A stretch of DNA of 11,224 nt, taken from Beroe ovata. Taxonomy: Eukaryota; Ctenophora; Nuda; Beroida; Beroidae. Position 1 is the stretch's first letter; the number at the start of each line of letters is the position of its first letter. Where the stretch lies: assembly GCA_946803715.1 (NCBI GenBank), contig CAMPET010000255.1, forward strand, positions 70,858 to 82,081. The letters are read 5' to 3'. This document shows, piece after piece, positions 1 through 6,272 of this stretch. The notes under the pieces were generated by a model. That model searched no databases. It saw nothing but the letters and a program-made list of their open reading frames with translations, and was not told where the DNA came from. The translations under genes and the position numbers were made by a program.

Positions 1-53
1 CGCACACACACACACACACACACATACAAACACACAAACACACACACACACAC
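1..53. repeat. (CA)n microsatellite
   Basis: Alternating CA dinucleotides run from the first base to about position 53, interrupted by a few CATA and CAAA variants. It is a simple-sequence repeat in the presumed tektin intron. A complementary-phase (GT)n run ends the window. Confidence 0.95.
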
Positions 54-649
54 TGTTCGCACGGTTTATTAATCATCCCAACACTGTACTGCAGTACATG
101 AGTACATTGTGCATTCTCACTACAAATGATTCCTCAATTGAAACTCATGTTTATGCAATCTGGAGCCATGAAATGAGCCGCGCACTGATGCACTATGTCC
201 AGCGATTGGCTAAGTCAGTCTGAGCAACTACAGTATATTGATATGATCAGTGCCTCTACAAGAAAAGTAAGTGCTGGCATTGGTTGTGTGCAATAACAAC
301 CAATTCCGAGATATTATTATTCTTATTTCCAACTTACAAGATGCACAAATTTGTTCTTGCTTCCAGCGAGATGATTGCATTTCATGAAATTTTTAAATAA
401 CTTTCCAAGTTTTACAAGCAGCGCAATCGACTTAGATAGATATTGCATGACAATAAACTTTAACGATCTGGATTTTGGAGTCCAGGATGGAACAGCATTT
501 CGGTACAGATGTTGCTGATAGGCGAAGTTTAAAAGCAACGTCATTTCGACTCTCACGGAACAATATATCAATATTGGGTACTTCCTGCAGTCGTATAAAT
601 GCCGATAAATTCTATGTTCAAAAGGATTAAAAAACCTATATAAAATTAC
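54..649 (-). other. Presumed tektin intron 1, no exon seen
   Basis: Read on the minus strand, this stretch follows the splice donor of the tektin exon. The frame stays open for about 109 more codons, down to position 323, but the translation loses all resemblance to tektin immediately after the donor. No second tektin exon is visible, so the rest of the gene is expected to the left of the window. Confidence 0.6.
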
Positions 650-1138
650 CTTGAGAAGCTGCACCTCGACATCATCATGAACCAAATCGATAGACAGCCT
701 TCCCTCTCTGTGTTTCAGACATGTGGTGGCCACCTCATGTGGAAGTTGAGTAGCCACATGGGCTTGTTCGAGCTGCTTCTTTGATGCCATCAAGTTGGCA
801 ATTTCTTGGTCGGTTTTCTGTAGCTGCCTGTCAACTTCCGTCTTCCAGTAGACAATGTTATCTATCCTATCCTGGAGCTTCACATTGATATCATTCTGGG
901 TTCGTCGAGTTCTCTCAGCAGCTTCACATCTCAGCCTTTCAGCTTCATTCCTCAAGTTCTGAGACGATGTTCGCTCGGAGCTAGAAGTCAGGTACTGGTT
1001 TGCATTCGATCCTGACCATTCATGAGTCGTGTATCTAGTAGCTGGGAGTGTAACCCCGGTTTGAGGCATTCCATAATGGGTATGTTCCGGGGAATACTTA
1101 GTCGAGGGCATAGTGTACTTCATGGTTTGGCTAGTCAT
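650..1138 (-). CDS. Tektin family protein, first coding exon (partial gene)
   Basis: Tektins are coiled-coil filament proteins that line the inside of ciliary and flagellar doublet microtubules. This exon encodes 163 residues. A Tyr/Thr/Pro-rich head (residues 1-40) leads into an EW motif at 40-41, then a long helical segment (about 55-163). That segment carries the family pattern: LRNEAERLR, RTRRTQND, DRIDNIVYWK, then P-EVATTCLKHRE and SIDLVHDDVE at 149-158. The exon ends after LLK at a good donor, CAAG|GTAATT on the minus strand (phase 0); beyond it the similarity stops. A family member is about 400-500 residues, so more than half the gene lies off the left edge. By eye the HRE-R-IDLVHD-VE-QLL run resembles tektin-3 most, with tektin-1 and tektin-4 possible, so no paralogue is assigned. 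A pyrimidine-rich acceptor-like site (AG at 1142-1143) three bases before the ATG suggests a 5' UTR intron. Confidence 0.85.
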
Positions 1139-1607
1139 TGTCTAAGGTAAGAAAATGGTTAGGGACAATCAATGCCAGTCGACAGCCAAGAATACGCGAA
1201 TCAGGCATTAAAAAACTTTTTTACATCAATTTGAAATCTAAACCGAAGCTGGAGGATGTTGGTAAGCACTTGCTAAATCTTATTAAAATGTGAGATCGTT
1301 GTAACATGCATATGTTAAAGTTATTGGGCAGTCAAGCGAGATTTCAGGAACATAATTTCTTGACGGTTCCGAAAGATTATCTCCGATCAAAAGAGCGAAA
1401 TAGATTCTACGGCGGAGCTCAAAAAAGGTCGGGGAATGAAGGCTTCCTAATTTAACATGACACGACAATATTAGCTAATACCGAAGACATTTTTAACTGG
1501 TAACTATGGTTATGCGCGTCTTGCGAATTATTATCATTGCGTGCGGAGGAAGAAAAATTGTCTTCAAGAACCGGATCCGCGCGCGCGGAAGACAGTCTAT
1601 TCTAAAT
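1139..1607. other. Tektin upstream region, no gene seen
   Basis: This AT-rich DNA lies upstream of the tektin start. A minus-strand open frame at 1283-1468 has no recognisable domain and is probably chance. An X-box-like motif lies at 1500-1513. A small inverted repeat (tgtcttc / gaagaca, about 1559-1595) encloses the CpG palindrome ccgcgcgcgcgg. Confidence 0.5.
1500..1513. promoter_or_regulatory. X-box-like (RFX) motif upstream of tektin
   Basis: The sequence gtaactatggttat has two half-sites around an AT spacer. It differs at about two positions from the RFX X-box consensus (GTNRCC N1-3 RGYAAC, read on the opposite strand). RFX factors drive many ciliary genes, and this site lies about 360 bp upstream of a ciliary gene. 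The match is imperfect and could be chance. Confidence 0.25.
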
Positions 1608-1829
1608 TACATTTCTATTGATTTTCAAAATTATTGCTTGATAATTCTAAGCCCCTTAACGCAATTATAGCTGCGTCAGTGTTTGCGTCGAGCCGCGCAA
1701 AAACAAAACTTTCATTTGTCAGATCTTATCTGACCTCTGTCTCTTGCGCGCGCGCGCAAAAAACAGTGGACAAATAACATTCATGAAGATCATGGAAAGT
1801 ATTGTGAAACTTTTTTCATTATACCGTCG
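1608..1829. repeat. 222-bp CpG-rich dispersed repeat, copy 1
   Basis: This segment recurs almost base for base at 4784-5003. The only difference I found is two extra bases here (caattatagc against caattagc). It contains a 17-bp hairpin (gtcagat-ctt-atctgac, 1718-1734) and a perfect 16-bp palindrome ttgcgcgcgcgcgcaa (1744-1759), which is prone to form Z-DNA or a cruciform. Similarity stops sharply at both edges. The indel shifts every frame through the repeat, so it is unlikely to be coding. It looks like a recently spread non-autonomous element or part of one; the family is not recognised. Confidence 0.9.
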
Positions 1830-1857
1830 ATCGATGATAGACACTGTCGAGAATTTC

Positions 1858-2132
1858 GTTTTGCGCGCGCGCGGCGCAAACTTATTCTCTGACAGGGTCT
1901 ATGGAAAATGGTAAAAATCTACATCCAAAATTTGGATGTAGATTTTTTGCGGCGCGCGTCCTGAAAATCAGCGAGAACTTTTCTCACCAACATACCTTAT
2001 ATTATATATCATTGTAAAGCTCTATTTTTGCACATGACAATGATGTAAAAATCATTGCAATTAAACCTCTAGATCAAAAGTTATGGCTGTTTTCCTGATA
2101 GGGAACGCCGCGCATCTCGTCTGGCGTTTCCC
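1858..2132. repeat. Hairpin-rich block after repeat copy 1
   Basis: The block holds several inverted repeats in a row. A CpG hairpin around 1858-1881 (ttgcgc / gcgcaa arms) comes first. A 20-mer at 1894-1913 is nearly the reverse complement of 4710-4729. A 35-bp palindrome spans 1913-1947, caatgat/atcattg hairpin arms lie at 2038-2057, and gggaacgcc/ggcgtttccc arms lie at 2101-2132. This density of palindromes fits transposon ends rather than a gene; no open frame of note is present. Confidence 0.55.
1913..1947. repeat. 35-bp near-perfect palindrome
   Basis: Two 17-base arms (aaaaatctacatccaaa and its exact reverse complement) flank a single central a. It would form a very stable hairpin or cruciform. 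It directly adjoins the candidate terminal sequence at 1894-1913. Confidence 0.9.
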
Positions 2133-2964
2133 TCCTTTTTTAAAGTTACAGAAAAATAGCATTAGATAATCAAATATCTGTAATTATCTGATGCTGGACT
2201 GAGTACTGAATCTCTTCTCGTTGTCTTATTCTCAATTTAACATTGTTCCATACTGACATACCAGTATTCAGGTTCAATAAGGAATAGATTATACATTCAG
2301 TGGTCATGATGGGATTATTGATTGTTATTGGTAGGAGTGAGTTGATATACTCAGCAATCAGCATGGTAGCTCATTTTGTGGTCTGTATTTCACTGTGCAG
2401 TCACATAAACCTGTTATTATTATGGAACACATCAACTACATCCACCATGAATTACGTATTGCCAACTCTAACATGATAGCAAGGCTTTGTGTGGCTGAGT
2501 TCTGTATTTCTGGAGCAGTTTATCCCATTGTTAATGAGTAACTTTCCTTGATTGCAAGTAGTTAGCTGATGAGCCTGAGGATAGATCACAACTTGATTTG
2601 AGATCTTTAACCATGTGGGTGAATTGAATGGAACTATTTCATTTCATACATAGATAACATTTTTCACCAGTCTTAAACTTCTCCCATCCCTCCCTAGTCA
2701 CTTTCGACTTCCTCTCCTTCCTCCTCAATAAGCTCCTAATTTGCCTACTCCTCACACTCATCCCACTCCTGTTAATCATATTTTCTCCTTCCCTTATTAA
2801 CCTTCATTCAGAACTCAGTGTATGGCTGACTGAGAATCAATAGTCAGTGATAATGGTATGGTTTGAATTGCTACTCCTTATCCCACTTCTCCTCCCCCTC
2901 CCCATCAAACCTCCAGGTTCCAGCACATGACACTTACAAGCAGGTAGGATACTTCTGTTCAGTG
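2133..2964. other. No gene seen; pyrimidine-rich tract
   Basis: This is AT-rich DNA without a convincing exon. From about 2680 the plus strand becomes strongly pyrimidine-rich (cttcctctccttcctcctc and similar) in two blocks, 2680-2770 and 2870-2925. A 64-codon minus-strand frame at 2170-2364 shows no recognisable motif. Confidence 0.5.
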
Positions 2965-2997
2965 AGAGAGATGTAACCCTCAGGGTTACATCTCTCT
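2965..2997. repeat. 33-bp near-perfect palindrome
   Basis: Two exact 16-base arms (agagagatgtaaccct and its reverse complement) surround a single c. By chance this is very unlikely, so it is a real structural element, for example a collapsed terminal inverted repeat or a cruciform site. No function is assigned. Confidence 0.9.
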
Positions 2998-3349
2998 TAA
3001 ACCCTGTGTGTTTGTTCCCTTCTGTATGTCACTGCAATCGATTTGGGGTGTTGACCCATCCTCCATATTTACCAATTTGTGTGTTTATTTACAATTTGAG
3101 GCAGTGCTGCCTACCCCTGATCCAGCTTCTCTATCTCCTGATCTTACTTCTCCTGTCCTTGCTCTCCTGCATCTTTATCTAGTTTTTCCTGATTTCCATC
3201 CCTCCTCATCCACTATCCAACTCAATCAATCTCCCCTCCCACCTCAGTCAACTTCCTCTTCTGCCTCATCTAGTTTCTCCCCTGACCCCTCCAATCTCCA
3301 TCTTCATCCAGATTTCCCCCTCTTCGTTCCCAAATTCTTTAGCAACATA

Positions 3350-3477
3350 GAGATATGGGCCTGTTTTGAGAAAATGTGCCTCCGTGTGCTTGTCACCGAC
3401 ATAGATCTCCTGATCAATGTTTCATAAATAATATATTTGGAGGTGAATATCTATTTGATTTCATTGTGTCATGACCA
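3350..3477. repeat. Diverged ~130-bp repeat, copy B
   Basis: This segment aligns by eye, in the same orientation, with 3973-4108. Shared blocks in order are agagat-gg-cct, gagaaaa-gt-tgcc, tcac-g-c-at-gatct, tgatca, gtttcat, aatat, ggaggtgaatatc and tcatg. Small indels separate the blocks, so the copies are old. The word ggtgaatatc also recurs alone at 3545-3554. It overlaps the end of a chance plus-strand open frame (3008-3427). Confidence 0.55.
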
Positions 3478-3972
3478 TTCATTCATTCTGACAGCACAGC
3501 TTATGACTGATTGAGGACCACTGATCAGTGATCCCTTATGTGTTGGTGAATATCGAGTACCTCTACACCTTTCCCGACTTCTTCCATCCAGTATTTCGTA
3601 ATTTTCATCATCTTCACGGATTTTTCCTCCTATGATATTCTACGTTATAACTACATCGATTTTAGCCGAGCATTTTGGTCGCCGGGACCATGGTTTTCCA
3701 CCTGGTTATTGGAGTTTTTCTTAGTGGTTGTATGTATTTATGAAGGAATAACCCTGATATCATTCTTGTCTTGTTCATTTACAACCGGTTGCATGTAGAT
3801 GATCGAAAGCGATTTCGCAAAACTTAAAGCTGCTAAAAGCCAAAGTTTCATTCTGTCCATTCGTATTTCCCCCCCCCCTCAGTTCTCAACTTACTAGTTA
3901 CTTTTCCAGCAAATCTTGACTGATCACACTTACAACGCAGGCGGCAAGAAATTTCCATCAAATGCAAGTGGG
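3478..3972. other. No gene seen
   Basis: AT-rich DNA with a perfect 12-bp palindrome cactgatcagtg near 3518-3530. The surrounding 30-40 bp resemble 2820-2855 (ctga-tgag-a-ca and tcagtgat shared), which suggests another old repeat. A run of ten C lies at about 3869-3878. Confidence 0.4.
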
Positions 3973-4108
3973 AGAGATGGACCTTGTGAGAGAAAGTTTG
4001 CCACAGTGAGAGGGATGTATCACTGCCATTGATCTTGATCAGAGTTTCATCGACAATATTCGGAGGTGAATATCCAATATTCCCAATATTCAATGCATCA
4101 TGGTCAAT
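3973..4108. repeat. Diverged ~130-bp repeat, copy C
   Basis: This is the partner of 3350-3477, lying about 620 bp downstream. The similarity ends close to the start of the MITE-like fragment at 4118, so the insertion may have cut this copy. On the minus strand it lies in a 94-codon open frame (3848-4132). Translated copies B and C share a few residues (ETLI, FS-K-H-S), which may only reflect the DNA repeat. Confidence 0.55.
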
Positions 4109-4117
4109 GTTACATTT

Positions 4118-4224
4118 AGGGACCATCCACATATTACGTAATCAGCCGAGGGAGGGGGTTTCCAAATGAATACGCTTGATTACGGAGGGGGGAGGGGGGT
4201 TTTGACCTCGATTACGTAATCAAG
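4118..4224. mobile_element. MITE-like fragment with G-rich core
   Basis: The segment starts with agggaccatccacatattac. The palindrome gattacgtaatc or its core occurs at 4133-4144 and 4210-4221, and there are inverted 10-base arms cttgattacg (4175-4184) and cgtaatcaag (4215-4224). The interior has G runs at about 4149-4158 and 4184-4199, a potential G-quadruplex. From memory, a gggaccatcca start with tacgt palindromes and G-rich interiors is seen in small DNA elements of invertebrates; this assignment is inference. The right end lacks the matching ggatggtccc, so the copy appears truncated. Confidence 0.4.
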
Positions 4225-4335
4225 ACATTTTCAGAATTCTTGGCCCTCGAAGCCTGTCAGACTGCAAGTTAAAAGTTTGACATGCATCATTTTCTCTGAT
4301 TAGGTTTACAGTATGTGTGTATACCTCTGGCGGGT

Positions 4336-4469
4336 CACGTGGTATATCATGGGTGTAATTATCAGATCACGTGACACTTCAGCAGCGTGTAATGAGATCA
4401 TTGAACGCCGGTTTTGAACACAAGTTAAAACCACGTGGCTAAATANCCCCCCCCCCTTTCCGACTTCCG
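4336..4469. promoter_or_regulatory. Cluster of three CACGTG E-boxes plus ETS-like site
   Basis: Perfect CACGTG hexamers occur at 4336-4341, 4368-4373 and 4432-4437, within 102 bp. The middle one reads tcacgtga, the form favoured by MITF/TFE and USF bHLH-zip factors. An ETS-type acttccg follows at 4463-4469 in locally CpG-containing sequence. This could be an enhancer or promoter, perhaps driving a non-coding first exon of SPT5 (the coding start is 1.8 kb downstream). No transcript evidence is available. Confidence 0.35.
4446..4446. other. Ambiguous base (N)
   Basis: A single n sits directly before a run of about ten C. It marks an unresolved homopolymer in the assembly, so lengths here are uncertain. 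Confidence 0.95.
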
Positions 4470-4499
4470 TCGCGTCCCGCATCACCTCCATCTCTTACA

Positions 4500-4680
4500 G
4501 TGTTTGATCACTTGTTTTACTATTAACTAAGTACTAGAACGATTTTATAACATTCCGTACCGGATTTATAGCTATGAAGCTGTATGACACATTTTGTATT
4601 TCACATTTTCCCGCATCTATTTGAACTGAACTCAACCAGCAACCTTCGCCTTATTACTAGCAAATCTTCCCAAAGGAAAG
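4500..4680. other. No feature seen
   Basis: AT-rich DNA between the E-box cluster and the hairpins flanking repeat copy 2. Confidence 0.4.
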
Positions 4681-4687
4681 TACGCGC

Positions 4688-4704
4688 GCGCGGCTGAGCC
4701 GCGC
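4688..4704. repeat. GC hairpin, 17 bp
   Basis: Eight-base arms gcgcggct and agccgcgc enclose one g. It lies six bases before the candidate terminal 20-mer at 4710-4729 and follows an alternating CpG tract (4683-4691). Confidence 0.8.
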
Positions 4705-4720
4705 CGCCGTACCATTTTCA

Positions 4721-4770
4721 CTAGACCCTTGCTGACGCAAGCCGCTTCGCGGCTTGCATCAGCGGTCTAG
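4721..4770. repeat. Long imperfect hairpin before repeat copy 2
   Basis: The outer arms are ctagacc (4721-4727) and ggtctag (4764-4770). The inner 15-base arms are gctgacgcaagccgc (4731-4745) and gcggcttgcatcagc (4749-4763), with one mismatch and a ttc loop. Only a three-base bulge interrupts the left side. It could be a transposon terminal or subterminal hairpin. Confidence 0.85.
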
Positions 4771-4783
4771 CATCGCCAGACAA

Positions 4784-5003
4784 TACATTTCTATTGATTT
4801 TCAAAATTATTGCTTGATAATTCTAAGCCCCTTAACGCAATTAGCTGCGTCAGTGTTTGCGTCGAGCCGCGCAAAAACAAAACTTTCATTTGTCAGATCT
4901 TATCTGACCTCTGTCTCTTGCGCGCGCGCGCAAAAAACAGTGGACAAATAACATTCATGAAGATCATGGAAAGTATTGTGAAACTTTTTTCATTATACCG
5001 TCG
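4784..5003. repeat. 220-bp CpG-rich dispersed repeat, copy 2
   Basis: Second copy of 1608-1829, same orientation, 3.18 kb downstream, with a two-base deletion as the only difference found. It includes the same 16-bp CpG palindrome at 4918-4933. Left of it lies the hairpin at 4721-4770. Right of it lies the GC inverted repeat cggcgc-cc-gcgccg (5009-5022), then the small element at 5039-5186. Open frames through it (4754-4951, 4810-5034) are disrupted in copy 1 and are not taken as genes. Confidence 0.9.
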
Positions 5004-5038
5004 GCCGGTCGGCGCCCGCGCCGCACATTTTTAATTTC

Positions 5039-5186
5039 TTTGCTATATTGTAGGATTTTACCCTACCCTCGGTGCCGGGTGCGCGCGATTTTCAATCCGC
5101 CCCGATTTTCAATCCGCCCGAGGATCCCTTGCCAGGGATAAAATCCCGCCAGCAATGGTAGGGTGAAATCCTACAATTTGCTATAT
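5039..5186. mobile_element. 129-bp TIR element with 9-bp target-site duplication
   Basis: Terminal inverted repeats of 20 bases occupy 5048-5067 (ttgtaggattttaccctacc) and 5157-5176, with one mismatch. They are flanked by the direct repeat tttgctata at 5039-5047 and 5177-5185 (ten bases if the next t is counted). Inside are two perfect tandem copies of the 17-mer cgattttcaatccgccc (5086-5102, 5103-5119). Short length, TIRs and a TSD define a MITE with no coding capacity. A 9-bp duplication is typical of Mutator-like transposons, so that superfamily is the first guess; the terminal bases alone do not prove it. Confidence 0.75.
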
Positions 5187-5825
5187 AGTTATGATTTATT
5201 TTACCTCGGGGCTGATCGGGCGGAAGCGGAATTGAAATATTAGTACAATTGCGTGGCGCCGCCGGTAGGGACGGAAAACCCCTTCAATAATTCCGCCTTT
5301 GTAATTGCATTGCAAATGATAAAATCCTGCCAGTGAGGGTAGCCAAAAAGTGGATGCCCAGTTCTGAGTTTGCAATATATTGTGAATTGCGATACTACAA
5401 CTCTTGTTTTAATTTTATTTATATCAATTTTCACTTGCTAAGCTGCACTCAAATATTACTGCTTGGTACTTTGCCGGTGCTACTTGCATCACCACTGTTT
5501 TGAAACTTAGCTGCATGCAAGCTGAAATTTATTGTGAATGTTCATTGTTCAAGTTCAAAAGGCAACAGCAGATCTGCCATAAATTGACTGACAACTCTTT
5601 AATCGATTACAGACGGAGTAATTTAAGTCCAGTTTAATTAAATATGTACTTTCAATTCAAATATCTATGAATTGCTGAGAAAGTCATGTGGCAAATTTTG
5701 CCACCATGTCGGTTTATGTTAGTTTTTTAGCATAACGCTTTAAGGGTTAAATAAGTTTTAATTCCTAAAACTGTCAGTTGATTAGTGGGGTGTGTAAGGT
5801 TCGATTTATGATCAATGTGTCATAC
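5187..5825. other. No gene seen; related repeat debris at 5216-5343
   Basis: A 26-base stretch at 5318-5343 (gataaaatcctgccag...) matches the inside of the small element (5137-5162) at about 21 of 26 positions. Near 5216-5236 a gggcgga...ttgaaa block resembles the inverted form of its 17-mer. These look like remains of related copies. A 17-bp hairpin gtggcaaa-t-tttgccac lies at 5688-5704. The rest is featureless AT-rich DNA. Confidence 0.5.
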
Positions 5826-6018
5826 CTCTTGAGTTTAATTCACTTGTACTCATTGTGACATCATCAAACCATCTCAAGGAGTAATTTATACGACTGTCCA
5901 TGCATTTATTGTCTGGCCATGTAGGTCCTCTGAATTCAGATAGGAAGACAGGATTATCATGGATAGGCAATGTATCTGGTATACCTGTTTCAACTTGAGG
6001 CACTGAGTACTTTCTGTC
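5826..6018 (-). CDS. Candidate orphan exon, protein unrecognised
   Basis: On the minus strand a 193-nt stretch is open from an AG (6020-6019, atag|GACAGAAAG) to a good donor (AAGAG|GTATGA, GT at 5825-5824). An in-frame TAG sits directly before it and an in-frame stop shortly after. It would encode 64 residues plus one base (phase 1): DRKYSVPQVETGIPDTLPIH, continuing through NPVFLSEFRGPTWPDN, KCMDSRINYSLRWFDD and ending near SELNSR. The balanced composition, with W, C, F and Y, looks more protein-like than other intergenic frames. The pyrimidine tract is weak, no neighbouring exon was found, and the family is not recognised. Chance remains quite possible. Confidence 0.25.
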
Positions 6019-6230
6019 CTATCTAGATCACCAACTTTTTCAATTTGAATGAAAACATCTATTGAGCGCTGTGTAATTTCAGCATTGATTGCTTTTTCAA
6101 AATTATTCCTTACTATCCAAAATATGGAATATCATTGCCAATCTTGGTTTGATAGGTTAGGCATATTTATCAATAGATTTTAGATATGTTTCTAAGTTTA
6201 ATTTGATCTTCATCTTATCATTGTGGGAGT

Positions 6231-6272
6231 ATGGATCGACTTTTTTTTAATCTAAATGCACGTCAGGTATGA
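6231..6272 (+). promoter_or_regulatory. 13-codon upstream ORF overlapping the SPT5 start
   Basis: An ATG at 6231 opens a 13-codon frame whose TGA (6270-6272) overlaps the SPT5 ATG (6269-6271) as ATGA. If this stretch is in the mRNA, it could tune SPT5 translation by termination and reinitiation. An acceptor-like tract ending in AG at 6265-6266 could instead remove most of it by splicing. Confidence 0.3.

Noticed and set aside
323-649. Continuation of the tektin frame past the donor
   Set aside because: Similarity to tektins ends exactly at a good GT donor, and the rest of the frame has no heptad or tektin motifs.
3008-3427. 139-codon plus-strand open frame rich in Ser, Pro and Leu
   Set aside because: It lies in pyrimidine-rich DNA that gives S/P/L-rich frames by composition, shows no domain, and its end is part of a diverged non-coding repeat.
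3848-4132. 94-codon minus-strand open frame
   Set aside because: It spans repeat copy C and the MITE-like start, and no family is recognised.
4306-4491. Minus-strand frame across the N and poly-C run
   Set aside because: It depends on an unresolved base and a homopolymer of uncertain length.
4721-4770. Helitron 3' end (hairpin followed by CTAG)
   Set aside because: A Helitron end is expected to be followed by a host T and to have a free hairpin about ten bases before CTAG. Here CTAG is followed by c and is itself paired in the outer stem.
4754-5034. Open frames through repeat copy 2
   Set aside because: The two-base indel against copy 1 breaks these frames, so no coding constraint is visible.
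5240-5434. 64-codon minus-strand frame
   Set aside because: It overlaps transposon debris and has no recognisable motif or splice context.
5794-5806. tRNA B-box-like ggttcga
   Set aside because: No A-box or cloverleaf could be built around it.
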